Under the pieces are notes generated by a model. The model was not told the DNA's origin. It saw nothing but the letters and a program-made list of their open reading frames with translations, and searched no databases. The position numbers and the translations under genes are program-made. Shown here piece by piece: positions 1-8,263 of a stretch of DNA of 37,454 nucleotides; position 1 is the stretch's first letter; each line of letters begins with the position of its first letter. The stretch spans positions 45,404-82,857 of the forward strand of contig JAFDWK010000050.1 of assembly GCA_018268515.1 (NCBI GenBank), read 5' to 3'. Source of the stretch: Actinomycetota bacterium. GTDB lineage: Bacteria > Actinomycetota > Actinomycetes > Actinomycetales > Microbacteriaceae.

Positions 1-2
1 CG

Positions 3-1160
3 CCGGCCTCCACCGCCGCGATCGACCCCGCGGCCTGCATCCCGGATCCGGCATCCGTGATCGATCGCACGCAGGCCGCCGCAGCCACCGGGAAGCTGCC
101 GGCAGCGCAGTCCGCGCCGCTCGACGCGGCGGCGTCAGCGGCGTTCACCGCGACCGCGGCGCCGGGCGCGGTCGTCGCCGTGCGCTCCCCGAAGGGCACC
201 TGGATCGGCGCCTACGGCGTCGCGGATCTGGTGTCGAAGGATCCGCTTGCCGCCGACGTCTACCACCGGATCGGGTCGGTGACGAAGACGTTCACCACGA
301 CACTGGTCATGCAGCTGGTCGCGCAGAAGAAGCTGTCGTTGGACGACCCGATCAGCAGATACGTGACGAACGTGCCGAACGGATCCCACATCACGATCCT
401 CGAGCTGACGAACATGACCAGCGGCATCGCCAATTACACCGATGACCTGGAATTCATGAAGCTGTATCTCACGGACTACAGCATCATCTGGACCGTCGAC
501 CAGCGCCTGGCGACGGCGTACGCGATGGGTCCGCTCTCCGCCCCCGGCGCCGAGTTCCACTACTCCAACACCAACACGGTCCTGCTCGGGGAAGTCATCG
601 AGAAGATCACCGGCCGCCCGCTCGCCGAGGCGCTGAAACGCGGGATCTTCGATCCGCTCCGGCTGAAGGACACCTCGTACCCGCTGGCGTCCGCAGTCCT
701 GCCGGAACCGCATGCGCATGGCTACACGAACCTCGGCATCGTCGACGGCGCCATCAGCGCGGATGCGCCGACGCGCGATGCGACCGCGTGGAACGTGTCC
801 CAGGCCGGCGCATCGGGGGAGATCGTCAGCCGGGTCGATGACCTGCTCACCTACGGCCGCGCGCTCGGCACCGGGCAGGGCCTGCTCCCCCGCGACGCGC
901 AGATCACCCGGCTGTCCTCCTTCCCCACACCCGCGGGCTACGGCATCGGCCTGAACTGCGTGCAGGGCTGGATCGGGCACAACGGGCAGGTGCCCGGCTA
1001 CAACACCGCGCTCTACTACGACACCCGCACCGACACCACCGTCGTGGTCGAGGTCAACGGCGACCACCCGACCTCCTCCGGGGCGACTCCGGCGGACGCG
1101 ATCTTCTACGCGGTCGCGACCGCCCTCGGGCGAGGGGTCGCCGGTGCACCCAGCCTGTGA
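3..1160 (+). CDS. Secreted serine hydrolase, beta-lactamase / D-Ala-D-Ala carboxypeptidase family (5' truncated by window)
   Basis: This is a class C beta-lactamase-like (PF00144 type) serine hydrolase, probably a D-alanyl-D-alanine carboxypeptidase or esterase acting outside the membrane. The catalytic SxxK motif (S-V-T-K) is encoded at 276-287, the Y-S-N motif at 561-569 and the H-N-G motif, standing for the KTG box, at 978-986. The open frame runs to the left edge of the window without a stop. The GTG at 57 lies inside a sequence that already reads as a mature N-terminal linker (A/P rich, with one Cys), so I treat the true start and signal peptide as outside the window. The exact substrate cannot be read from the sequence. 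It is followed by an unrelated gene with its own promoter. Confidence 0.85.
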   Translation, partial: PASTAAIDPAACIPDPASVIDRTQAAAATGKLPAAQSAPLDAAASAAFTATAAPGAVVAVRSPKGTWIGAYGVADLVSKDPLAADVYHRIGSVTKTFTTTLVMQLVAQKKLSLDDPISRYVTNVPNGSHITILELTNMTSGIANYTDDLEFMKLYLTDYSIIWTVDQRLATAYAMGPLSAPGAEFHYSNTNTVLLGEVIEKITGRPLAEALKRGIFDPLRLKDTSYPLASAVLPEPHAHGYTNLGIVDGAISADAPTRDATAWNVSQAGASGEIVSRVDDLLTYGRALGTGQGLLPRDAQITRLSSFPTPAGYGIGLNCVQGWIGHNGQVPGYNTALYYDTRTDTTVVVEVNGDHPTSSGATPADAIFYAVATALGRGVAGAPSL

Positions 1161-1233
1161 CGCCGCGCGACACGGCCATCATCGGCATGTCCGGATCCGC
1201 GCCCCTCGGATCCGGATCGTCTTCGGATCCCCG

Positions 1234-1239
1234 TAGGCT
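1234..1239 (+). promoter_or_regulatory. -10 element of the YaeQ-family gene
   Basis: TAGGCT lies 10 nt before the ATG at 1249, which would place transcription start about 3 nt upstream of the codon. No Shine-Dalgarno is visible. The 88-nt gap before the gene also carries three GGATCC hexamers. Confidence 0.5.
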
Positions 1240-1248
1240 GAGACGCCT

Positions 1249-1788
1249 ATGGCTATCGGGGCGACGATCCACACGTTCGACGTGCAGTTGGCGGACACCG
1301 ACCGCGGCGTCTACGAGGACTACTCGCTGCGCGTGGCGCGGCACCCCTCCGAGACCGATGCGTACATGCTGACCCGGTTGCTCGCCTACGGTCTGGAGTT
1401 CACCGAGGGCGTGGCGTTCAGCGAGGGGCTCTCCTCCACCGACGAGCCCGCCGTCGTCGTGCGCGATCTCACCGGACGCACTACGGGATGGATCGAGGTC
1501 GGCGCACCCGACGCCGAGCGCCTGCACTACGGCAGCCGCCTGGCCGATCGCACCGTCGTCTACACCCACCGCGATCCGGCCAAGGTCATGGCCCCGTGGG
1601 AGGGCAAGCGGATCCACCGCGCGGAGGACATCCGCGTCTACAGCTTCGACCCCGGCTTCATCGAGTCGGCCGTGCCGCTGCTCGAACGCCGCAACACGGT
1701 CACGATGACCGTCACCGAGCGTACGCTGTACCTCGACCTCAACGGCACGACGCTGACGACGACGATCCACGAGCACGAACTCGCCTGA
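1249..1788 (+). CDS. YaeQ family protein
   Basis: The 179-residue product matches the YaeQ family: an N-terminal MAIGATIHTFDVQLADTDRGV-like beta segment, the central conserved stretch around residues 25-60 (H-P-S-E-T-D-A-Y-M-L-T-R-L-L-A-Y) and a C-terminal block around residues 95-150. YaeQ proteins have a PD-(D/E)XK nuclease-like fold, and their cellular role is unsettled. The length is normal for the family (about 180). A putative TAGGCT -10 sits 10 nt before the ATG, so the mRNA is nearly leaderless. The gene is single, between the serine hydrolase and the convergent RND gene, whose stop is only 21 nt away. Confidence 0.85.
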   Translation: MAIGATIHTFDVQLADTDRGVYEDYSLRVARHPSETDAYMLTRLLAYGLEFTEGVAFSEGLSSTDEPAVVVRDLTGRTTGWIEVGAPDAERLHYGSRLADRTVVYTHRDPAKVMAPWEGKRIHRAEDIRVYSFDPGFIESAVPLLERRNTVTMTVTERTLYLDLNGTTLTTTIHEHELA

Positions 1789-1809
1789 CGTCTCGCCCGA
1801 CCCTGCTGG

Positions 1810-4800
1810 TCATCCGTCCGACAGCCCGTGTTCGCGCAGCTCGCGCCGGGTCGGGTGATGCGCAGGGGATTCCGCCCCCTCGACGTAGGCCGCCGCGATG
1901 GCGGACAGCTGCGACGTGGAGGTCGGAGGCTCCGACGGAGCCGCCGACAGCACCGCGGGCTCAGCGGCGGCTGCGGCCTCCGCGGAGCCGGCTTCCCCGG
2001 ACACGCCCGACGGGACCGATACGGACGGAACCGCCTCCGCACCGTCCTCCGCCGGCGCACCCGGCTCATCGCTCTCCCGAGCGGTGTCGCCCGCAGGTGC
2101 ACTCTCCTGTTCTGCGGCGGTCGAGGTGCCGTCGCCCGATGGGGCGCTCGGCGCCGTGGGGGTGCCCGGATCCGGTGCGCCGGGACCGTTCGGCGATCCG
2201 CCGGCCCTCGCGGCGCGCTTGGCGGCCCGCCGCTCCCTGGCGCCCTCGACGAGGTTGTAGAGCGTGGGCAGCACGAGCAGCGTCAGCACGGTCGACGACA
2301 CCAGGCCGCCGATCACGACGATCGCGAGCGGCTGCGAGATGAAGCCGCCGTGCCCGGTGATGCCGAGGGCCATCGGGGTGAGCGCGAAGATCGTGGCGAG
2401 CGCGGTCATCAGGATCGGCCGGAGACGCCGGGATCCACCGGCGATCGTGGCGTCGTGCGCGTTCATGCCCTTCTCGCGGTACTGGTTCACCAGATCCACG
2501 AGCACGATCGCATTGGTCACCACGATGCCGATGAGCATGAGCACGCCGATCAGCGAGGCGACGCCGAGCGGCACGCCGGTCGCGATCTGCAGCAGGATCG
2601 CGCCGGTCGCCGCGAACGGCACCGAGCTCAGCAGCAGGATCGGCTGGCGCAGCGACTTGAACGTCGCGACCATCACGATGTAGACGATGAGGATCGCCGC
2701 GAGCATCGCGAGCCCGAGCTGGCCGAACGCGTCCTGCTGCTGCGTGACCACGCCGCCGAGCGAGGCGTCGGCCCCGGACGGGAGCTTCGCGTTCGTGATC
2801 GCCTTCGACACCGACGCCGACGCGCTCGCGAGGTCGTTGCCCTTCGGCGTGACGGACACCGTCGCCGTGCGCTGCCCGCGCTGGGTCGTGACCGACGCCG
2901 GGCTCTCGCTCTGCTGCACGGTCGCGATCTGGTCCAGGCGGATCAGGCCCGCGCGGCTCGGGACGGTCAGGGCCTTCAGCGCATCGACCGTGGTCGGCTG
3001 GTTCGCGCTCTGCAGGTAGACGGTGAGCGAGGATCCGTCGATCTCCACGGATCCGATCTGCTGCGGACGCATCGCCTGCGAGACGATGCCGCCCACCGCG
3101 ACCTCGCTGAGACCGTGCTGCGCGGCGGCCACGCGGTCCACCTGCACCGAGATGTACGGCAACGAGGCCGAGAGGTTGCTCGTGACCTGGTTGACACCCG
3201 CGGAGTCCTTCAGCTCCTTCAGGAGCGCGTCGGTCGCATCGTTCAGCGTCTTCGCGTCCGGCGCGGTGATCTTCACTTGGATGTCACTGGATCCGAAGCC
3301 CTGTGACGCCGCGATCGTGATGTCGCCCACCCCGTCGAGCTTGGTGACGGCTGCGCGCACGTCGGCTTGCACGGTCTCCTGGTTCACCGACGGATCCGTC
3401 GTGATCGAGTAGGTGATGCCGGATCCGCCCCCGGAGAACGCGTCGCGCAGAGCGGATCCGCTCGAGCCGATCGAGACCTGCACGGTCTTGATGCCGTGGA
3501 TGTCCTTGATCGCCTCCTCGACCTTCTGCGCCGCGGCGTCCTCGGCGTCGAGGCTGGGCGCCTGCCCGAGCTTCTGCGTCATCGTGAAGGTGTTCTGGCC
3601 GCTGGAGCCGAGGAAGTTCACCTTCATCAGCGGGGCGGCGGCCATCGTGCCGATGAGCACGACCACGGCGAGCACGAGCGTGATCCAGGAGTGCTTGAGC
3701 GTCCAGCGCAGGATCGGCAGGTACGCCTTCTGCAGCCGCGTCGGCGGCGCATCCTCGTGCTCGGGGTCGATCGCATGGCCGTCCGGGCCGAGCAACTGCT
3801 TGCCCGGGCGCAGGAACCAGTACGCGAGCACCGGCACGATGGTGAGGGCGACGAGCAGCGACGCCGTCATCGCGATCGTCACGGTGAGCGCGAACGGGCG
3901 GAACAGCTCCCCCGTCATGTCGCCGACGAACGCGATCGGCAGGAACACCGCGACCGTGGTGATGGTCGAGGCGGTGACCGCCATGGCGACCTCGCGCACG
4001 GCGCTGATGATCGCGGCCTTCTTGTCGGCGCCCTGCACGTAGTGGCGCTTGATGTTCTCGATCACCACGATCGAGTCGTCCACGACGCGGCCGATCGCGA
4101 TCGTCAGGGCCCCGAGCGTCAGGATGTTGAGCGAGTATCCGAACGCCTGGATCCCGATGAAGGTGATGAGCACGCTGGTCGGGATCGAGATCGCGGTGAC
4201 GAGCGTCGAGCGCACCGACAGCAGGAAGATCAGGATCACCACCACCGCGAACACGAGTCCGAGCAGGCCCTCCTGGGCGAGCGACTCGATCGACTGCTGG
4301 ATGAACGGCGCCTGATCGAACACGGTCGTGAACGTCGCGCCCGGCAGGTCCTTCTTGAGCTGCGGGACGAGGCCGGTGACGGCCTTGGACACGTCGACCG
4401 TGTTGGCCGACGGCAGCTTGGTCACCGCGATCGTGAGGGCGGTCTTGCCGTCGACGCGGGAGAGAGAGGTGACCGGATCCCCGGCGATCGCGACCTTCGC
4501 GACGGATCCGACCGTGGTCCCCGGCACGGTCGCTCCGATCAGCGGGATCGCCTGGATCTGCTCGACGCTGGTGAGCTTCTCACCGGTCTGCACCGTGAGC
4601 GTGTTGTCGTTCTCGGTGATGGATCCGCCCGGGAACAGGGTGCCGTTCTGCTGCAGTGCGTCCTTGATCGCGCTCGAGGAGAGCCCCGCCGCGAGCAGCG
4701 CCGTGTTGTCGGGCGTGATCGTGAGGCGCTTGCCCTGCCCGCCGACGAGCGAGGCGGCGTTCACGCCCTTGAGCCGCTCGATCTTAGGGATGATCGTGTT

Positions 4801-5271
4801 CGTGAGGCGCTGCTGCGCCGCCTCCGCGTCGGAGAACCCGGTGACGGCGATCTGGATCACCGGGAAGTCGTCGATCGATGCGGTGATGACCTGCGGATCC
4901 ACCCCGTCCGGCAGCTGCGATTTGATCCGCCCGATCGCCTGGTTGATCTTCTGCTCGGCGGTGGCGAGGTTGGTGCCGTACGTGAAGGACGCCTGGATCA
5001 CGGAGGAGTTCGTCGTGCTCGTCGCGGTGGACGTGTCGAGACCGGGCACGCCTTGGATCGCGGTCTCGATCGGGGTCGACACGTCGTGCTCGACGACCTC
5101 CGGCGAGGCTCCCGGGTAGCTCGCGACGATCGCGAGCTGCGGGAACTCGATCGACGGGATCAGCTCCTGCTTGAGGTTCGTCAGCGCGAGGCCGCCGAAC
5201 ACCGCGGCCACGATCGTGATGAGCGCGATCAGGGCGCGGTTGCGCAGGCTCAGGACGGCGAGTGCGGACAC
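1810..5271 (-). CDS. RND-superfamily efflux transporter, AcrB/HAE1-like
   Basis: The 1153-residue protein has the HAE1-type RND layout: TM1 near residues 10-28, a large external loop, a TM2-6 block containing the signature G-R-V-V-D-D-S-I-V-V-I-E-N-I, a second external loop and a TM8-12 block ending near residue 1010. It probably exports hydrophobic or amphiphilic compounds using the proton gradient. An in-frame ATG exists at 5310. I prefer the GTG at 5271 because GAGGGG sits 7 nt before it and the family sequence (S-A-L-A-V-L-S-L-R-N-R-A) starts there. The last roughly 140 residues are a low-complexity A/P/S/E/G-rich cytoplasmic tail ending in H-P-T-R-R-E-L-R-E-H-G-L-S-D-G. No membrane-fusion or outer-membrane partner is adjacent, as expected in a monoderm. 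Confidence 0.9.
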   Translation of the reverse strand: MSALAVLSLRNRALIALITIVAAVFGGLALTNLKQELIPSIEFPQLAIVASYPGASPEVVEHDVSTPIETAIQGVPGLDTSTATSTTNSSVIQASFTYGTNLATAEQKINQAIGRIKSQLPDGVDPQVITASIDDFPVIQIAVTGFSDAEAAQQRLTNTIIPKIERLKGVNAASLVGGQGKRLTITPDNTALLAAGLSSSAIKDALQQNGTLFPGGSITENDNTLTVQTGEKLTSVEQIQAIPLIGATVPGTTVGSVAKVAIAGDPVTSLSRVDGKTALTIAVTKLPSANTVDVSKAVTGLVPQLKKDLPGATFTTVFDQAPFIQQSIESLAQEGLLGLVFAVVVILIFLLSVRSTLVTAISIPTSVLITFIGIQAFGYSLNILTLGALTIAIGRVVDDSIVVIENIKRHYVQGADKKAAIISAVREVAMAVTASTITTVAVFLPIAFVGDMTGELFRPFALTVTIAMTASLLVALTIVPVLAYWFLRPGKQLLGPDGHAIDPEHEDAPPTRLQKAYLPILRWTLKHSWITLVLAVVVLIGTMAAAPLMKVNFLGSSGQNTFTMTQKLGQAPSLDAEDAAAQKVEEAIKDIHGIKTVQVSIGSSGSALRDAFSGGGSGITYSITTDPSVNQETVQADVRAAVTKLDGVGDITIAASQGFGSSDIQVKITAPDAKTLNDATDALLKELKDSAGVNQVTSNLSASLPYISVQVDRVAAAQHGLSEVAVGGIVSQAMRPQQIGSVEIDGSSLTVYLQSANQPTTVDALKALTVPSRAGLIRLDQIATVQQSESPASVTTQRGQRTATVSVTPKGNDLASASASVSKAITNAKLPSGADASLGGVVTQQQDAFGQLGLAMLAAILIVYIVMVATFKSLRQPILLLSSVPFAATGAILLQIATGVPLGVASLIGVLMLIGIVVTNAIVLVDLVNQYREKGMNAHDATIAGGSRRLRPILMTALATIFALTPMALGITGHGGFISQPLAIVVIGGLVSSTVLTLLVLPTLYNLVEGARERRAAKRAARAGGSPNGPGAPDPGTPTAPSAPSGDGTSTAAEQESAPAGDTARESDEPGAPAEDGAEAVPSVSVPSGVSGEAGSAEAAAAAEPAVLSAAPSEPPTSTSQLSAIAAAYVEGAESPAHHPTRRELREHGLSDG

Positions 5272-5331
5272 GTCAGATCCCCTCGATCGGCGCGTGCGGA
5301 CGACCGGCATGCGTACGGCTGCGCTGCCACG

Positions 5332-5337
5332 AGTCTA
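5332..5337 (-). promoter_or_regulatory. -10 element of the RND transporter gene
   Basis: On the minus strand TAGACT is placed so that transcription would begin near 5325. That leaves a leader of about 54 nt containing the GAGGGG ribosome-binding site before GTG 5271. It is divergent from the DDAH promoter, with the two -10 elements 40 nt apart. Confidence 0.45.
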
Positions 5338-5376
5338 GATGCGTTCGTGTATCCGGAAACGCCCGGCGACGGCGTC

Positions 5377-5382
5377 TAGTCT
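5377..5382 (+). promoter_or_regulatory. -10 element of ddaH, leaderless arrangement
   Basis: TAGTCT ends exactly 7 nt before the A of the ATG at 5389 and no Shine-Dalgarno is present. Transcription would therefore begin at or within a base of the start codon. The same spacing recurs before other genes in this window. Confidence 0.6.
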
Positions 5383-5388
5383 GGGACG

Positions 5389-6150
5389 ATGCCGCGCCTT
5401 CTCGTCCGTCGTCCGTCGCCCCGTCTCGCCGAGGGCGAGCTGACCCACCTCGACCGCGTGCCGGTGGATCCCGAGCTCGCGCTGCGCCAGTGGGAGCAGT
5501 ACGTCGACGTCTACCGTGCCCGCGGCTGGGACGTGATCGACATCGAGGCGGCCGACGCGCACGCCGACGGGGTCTTCGTCGAAGACGCCGTGGTGATGTT
5601 CGGCGACTTCGCCGTGCTGACCCGCCCCGGCGCGGACTCGCGGCGGGGCGAGATCGACACCGCCCGGGTCACGCTGGAGCGCACGGGCATCCCGTTCGCG
5701 GCGATCGAGGCCCCTGGCACGCTCGACGGCGGCGACGTGCTCAAGGTCGGTCGCACGGTCTACGTCGGCCAGACCCTGCGCACGAGCGCCGAGGGCATCC
5801 GCCAGCTGGACGCGCTGCTCGCCCCGCGCGGCTGGAGGGTCGTGCCCGTCGAGGTCACCAAGGTGCTGCACCTGAAGAGCGGGGTCACCGCGCTCCCGGA
5901 CGGCACCGTGATCGGCTATCCGCCCCTCGTCGACGACCCTTCGATCTACCCCCGGTTCCTCGCGGTGCCCGAGGAGCACGGCACGGCCGTCGTGGTGCTC
6001 GACGAGAACACCGTGCTGATGTCGTCCGATGCCCCGCAGAGCGCGCAGCTGTTCCGCGACCGCGGTCTCACCGTGCTCGAGACGCCGATCAGCGAGTTCG
6101 AGAAGCTCGAGGGCTGCGTGACCTGCCTCTCCGTGCGCGTGCGCGACTGA
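5389..6150 (+). CDS. ddaH: Dimethylargininase (N(G),N(G)-dimethylarginine dimethylaminohydrolase)
   Basis: The 253-residue enzyme belongs to the amidinotransferase/DDAH pentein superfamily and is expected to hydrolyse N-omega-methylated arginines to citrulline plus methylamines in the cytoplasm. Visible motifs are F-V-E-D at 63-66, the R-P-G-A-x-S-R-R substrate-binding block at 79-86, L-D-G-G-D at 112-116, the catalytic His region L-H-L-K-S-G at 160-165 (His161) and the C-terminal G-C-V-T-C-L-S with the likely nucleophile Cys246. Length is typical. The start is set by the family N-terminus (P-R-L-L-V-R-R-P-S) and the leaderless promoter. A related arginine deiminase-like activity on free arginine is less likely given the short length. 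Confidence 0.87.
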   Translation: MPRLLVRRPSPRLAEGELTHLDRVPVDPELALRQWEQYVDVYRARGWDVIDIEAADAHADGVFVEDAVVMFGDFAVLTRPGADSRRGEIDTARVTLERTGIPFAAIEAPGTLDGGDVLKVGRTVYVGQTLRTSAEGIRQLDALLAPRGWRVVPVEVTKVLHLKSGVTALPDGTVIGYPPLVDDPSIYPRFLAVPEEHGTAVVVLDENTVLMSSDAPQSAQLFRDRGLTVLETPISEFEKLEGCVTCLSVRVRD

Positions 6151-6172
6151 GGCCGGTCAGCCGGACCACCGG

Positions 6173-6538
6173 TCAGCCGGCGAGCGCTGTGCCGAGCGCG
6201 AGCCCGGCGATCGCGGAGAGGATCCCGAGGAGCAGCATCCCCGCGGCGTTGAACACGGCGGCCGGGGAGGATCCGTCCCGCCACAGCGCGACCGTGTCGA
6301 GCATGGCGGTGCTGAACGTGGTGTAGCCGCCGAGCAGCCCCGCACCGACGATGAACGCCGCGCCCGGGAAGCCGCCGGTGATGACTCCGAGCGCGAAGGA
6401 TCCGGTGAGATTGATCACCAGCACACCCCACGGGTACCGGGTGCCGACGAGCCGCGCCACCCCGAGGTCGACGAGATAGCGCAGGCCGGCACCGAGGCCT
6501 CCGGCGAGCGCGGCGGACAGGAACAGCAGCGGGTTCAT
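6173..6538 (-). CDS. crcB: Fluoride efflux channel CrcB/Fluc, second subunit
   Basis: The 121-residue, four-TM protein exports fluoride through a dual-topology channel. The family signatures are G-A-G-L-R-Y-L near residues 15-22, W-G-V-L-V-I-N-L-T-G-S-F near 37-48 and G-G-Y-T-T-F-S-T at 70-77, the last supplying the Phe and Thr/Ser track. The ATG at 6538 overlaps the end of the upstream crcB by 4 nt (ATGA), so the two are translationally coupled. Paired crcB genes in Gram-positives make heterodimeric Fluc channels. The first subunit here carries the partner motif. The stop converges on ddaH with 22 nt between them, containing two direct copies of CCGGTCAGCCGG (6153-6164 and 6169-6180). Confidence 0.92.
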   Translation of the reverse strand: MNPLLFLSAALAGGLGAGLRYLVDLGVARLVGTRYPWGVLVINLTGSFALGVITGGFPGAAFIVGAGLLGGYTTFSTAMLDTVALWRDGSSPAAVFNAAGMLLLGILSAIAGLALGTALAG

Positions 6539-6942
6539 CCGTGCGCCTGCGTGTGCGAGGAGCGCGGCCGGGCGATGTCGAGGCCGAACGCGGCGGCGCC
6601 GATGCCCAGCACGACGCTGCCGATCGCATAGGCCGCGGCGAGCCAGGGCTGCGCATGCCAGAGGGTGACGCTGCCCACGGCGAACGCGCTGTAGGTGGTG
6701 AAGCCGCCGAGCGCGCCCGTGCCGAGGAAGACGCGCGCCGCGCTGGAGGACGGCAGCCGCGCGGCGAGCGCGCCGATGAGGAACGCGCCTGCGATGTTGG
6801 CGATCAGCGTGGCCCACGGGACCGCGCCGAGTCCGTTCCCGTCCGACGCGGGAAGGGCGAGTCCCAGCCCCAGTCGCGCGGCGGTGCCGATCGCCCCGCC
6901 GGCGACGACGAGCGCGAGGCGGAGCGGAACCTGCGACGTCAT
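6535..6942 (-). CDS. crcB: Fluoride efflux channel CrcB/Fluc, first subunit
   Basis: The 135-residue four-TM protein contains G-G-A-I-G-T-A-A-R at 15-23, W-A-T-L-I-A-N-I-A-G-A-F at 43-54 and G-G-F-T-T-Y-S-A-F at 79-87, all diagnostic of Fluc channels. The open frame extends far upstream in GC-rich sequence. The ATG at 6942 is chosen because the family N-terminus begins there and TAGGCT lies 7 nt before it, making the transcript nearly leaderless. It overlaps the second crcB by 4 nt. I looked for a fluoride riboswitch upstream and saw no convincing pseudoknot leader; the near-leaderless promoter leaves no room for one. Confidence 0.9.
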   Translation of the reverse strand: MTSQVPLRLALVVAGGAIGTAARLGLGLALPASDGNGLGAVPWATLIANIAGAFLIGALAARLPSSSAARVFLGTGALGGFTTYSAFAVGSVTLWHAQPWLAAAYAIGSVVLGIGAAAFGLDIARPRSSHTQAHG

Positions 6943-7148
6943 GCCCGCCAGCCTAGACCTGGCGCCCGTGCGTCCGGTCATGGGGCGGCGCGCGGTCGGC
7001 CATCGGACCGCCCCGTGGGAGAACGGAGGAGCCGGAGCCTGGACGCGGCGTGTCGGCCGGGCGCTTGGGTGCGACGCGCCGTGGGTTCCTCCGTTTTCCG
7101 GCGACGAGCTCCAGCCCCGGTCGCCGACACGGGCCCAGCCGGATTCCG

Positions 7149-7154
7149 TAGACT
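7149..7154 (+). promoter_or_regulatory. Candidate -10 element for the membrane protein gene
   Basis: TAGACT in an otherwise GC-rich gap would start transcription near 7161, giving a leader of about 65 nt with GAGGAGG at 7208-7214 ahead of the coding start. An out-of-frame ATG lies at 7162, at leaderless distance, and could be a short overlapping upstream frame. Confidence 0.35.
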
Positions 7155-7225
7155 CGGCCGAATGGCGGGTCCGGCCCGGGGTGCCCGCCGATCGGTTCGC
7201 AGTGACCGAGGAGGACGACGCGCGC

Positions 7226-7921
7226 GTGACCATGAGGAAGGCCTTCGGCTGGTCGCGTCTGCTGACCGCGGCCGTGTGCGCCCTCGCCCTCGTGGACCGG
7301 CTGTTCTGGGGCCTCAGCTCGCAGACCATCGCCGGGCAGAACTACCTCGCGTACCTCACGATCGAGTCGAACATCGCGTTCGCACTCCTCGCCCTGATCG
7401 CCGGCGTGGTCGCGCTGCGCACCGCAGAGGATCCGACCTGGCTCACCACCGCCCGCGCGGTGGTGCTCAGCTGGACGATCACGGCCGGCCTCGCGTTCGG
7501 GCTGATCGTGTGGCAGGCAGGGGTGCGCGGCGTCCCGATCACCGTGCCCTGGTCGGATGTGGTGCTGCACTTCGTGCTGCCCGCCTGGACGATCGTCGCC
7601 TGGATGTTCGGCCCCCGCCGGCGCACGGCGTCCTGGCGGATCGTGCCGTACGTGCTGCTGTACCCGATCCTCTGGGGCGTGTTCACGATCTGGCGCGGCG
7701 GCGTGGTGGGCTGGTATCCGTACTACTTCCTGGATCCGCGTCAGGTGTCCGGACCGCTCGAGCTGATCGGGTCCTCGGCGATCGCGCTGGCGATCTTCGC
7801 GCTGGTCGCGAGCGGCCTGGTCGCGCTGAGCCGGCTGCCCACGATGGCGAGGGCGGATCTGAAGCCCGCGAGGGCTGCGGATCCGGAGGAGCCGGATCCG
7901 CAGGAGCCGGATCCGGTCTGA
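7226..7921 (+). CDS. Multi-pass integral membrane protein, Pr6Pr / FAR-17a-like family
   Basis: The product of about 231 residues has six or seven predicted membrane helices: R-L-L-T-A-A-V-C-A-L-A-L near the N-terminus, then Y-L-A-Y-L-T-I-E-S-N-I-A-F-A, a V-L-S-W-T-I-T-A-G-L segment, D-V-V-L-H-F-V-L-P-A-W-T-I-V-A-W, P-Y-V-L-L-Y-P-I-L-W-G and a final helix. The N-rich T-x-E-S-N and H-x-x-x-P motifs fit the Pr6Pr / androgen-induced-like group of membrane proteins, possibly lipid hydrolases, but no activity can be assigned. Starts at GTG 7181, 7202, 7226 and ATG 7232 are all in frame. I chose 7226 for its spacing of 11 nt from AGGAGG. The C-terminus is a P-D-P-E-E-P-D-P-Q-E-P-D-P tail written with three GGATCC hexamers. 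Confidence 0.7.
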   Translation: MTMRKAFGWSRLLTAAVCALALVDRLFWGLSSQTIAGQNYLAYLTIESNIAFALLALIAGVVALRTAEDPTWLTTARAVVLSWTITAGLAFGLIVWQAGVRGVPITVPWSDVVLHFVLPAWTIVAWMFGPRRRTASWRIVPYVLLYPILWGVFTIWRGGVVGWYPYYFLDPRQVSGPLELIGSSAIALAIFALVASGLVALSRLPTMARADLKPARAADPEEPDPQEPDPV

Positions 7922-7996
7922 CGCTGATCCATCCTGACGTCGCTCCGACTCCGCGGTTCGGACCACCCCTCCACCTCTCCGCTCCTCCGCTCCTCC

Positions 7997-8095
7997 GCTC
8001 CCTGGGCTCCCCCCGCTCCCTGGGCTCCCCCCGCTCCCTGGGCTCCCTCCGCTCCCTCCGCTCCCTCCGCTCCCTCCGCTCCCTCCGCTCCCTGG
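7997..8095. repeat. 9-bp minisatellite, 11 units
   Basis: Eleven tandem 9-bp units built on GCTCCC plus a variable last three bases (TGG, CCC or TCC). Units alternate TGG/CCC at first and then five identical GCTCCCTCC copies occupy 8042-8086. The last unit (8087-8095) forms the first part of the left arm of the palindrome at 8087-8147. It is noncoding, in the gap between convergent genes. Confidence 0.9.
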
Positions 8096-8147
8096 TCGCA
8101 GATTGCGACTTCGAGGCAGCCATACCCGCAATACGCGACCAGGGAGC
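8087..8147. repeat. Long intergenic palindrome 1 (two-block stem)
   Basis: GCTCCCTGGTCGC (8087-8099) pairs perfectly with 8135-8147 (13 bp). A 2x2 internal mismatch follows, then ATTGCG (8102-8107) pairs with CGCAAT (8127-8132), leaving a 19-nt loop. It sits between the convergent ends of the membrane protein and amine oxidase genes and could end transcription from both sides, although no U-tract is present. Its arms are the seeds of the tandem arrays on each side. Confidence 0.85.
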
Positions 8148-8254
8148 AGTCCGGATCCGCGACCAGGGAGCAGTCCGGATCCGCGACCAGGGAGCAGTCC
8201 GGATCCGCGACCGGGGAGCAGTCCGGATCCGCGACCGGGGAGCAGTCCGGATCC
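8135..8254. repeat. 24-bp tandem array, 5 units
   Basis: Five perfect-length 24-bp units start at 8135, 8159, 8183, 8207 and 8231. Each begins GCGACC(A/G)GGGAGCAGTCC and ends GGATCC. Units 1-3 carry A and units 4-5 carry G at position 7. The first 13 bases of units 1-3 equal the right arm of palindrome 1. There are no spacers, so this is not CRISPR. The last unit abuts the end of the amine oxidase gene by 9 nt. Confidence 0.93.
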
Positions 8255-8263
8255 GATCCGGTG

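Noticed and set aside
3367-5379. 670-residue open frame on the plus strand opposite the RND gene
   Set aside because: The composition is R/D/H/G-rich with no family features. It is the antisense shadow of a high-GC gene with strong GC3 bias.
6943-7225. Possible fluoride riboswitch upstream of the crcB pair
   Set aside because: The putative -10 ends 7 nt before the ATG, so no leader is available, and I could not trace the conserved pseudoknot.
8135-8254. Possible small CRISPR array
   Set aside because: The units abut without spacers and there are no cas genes; it is a tandem repeat.
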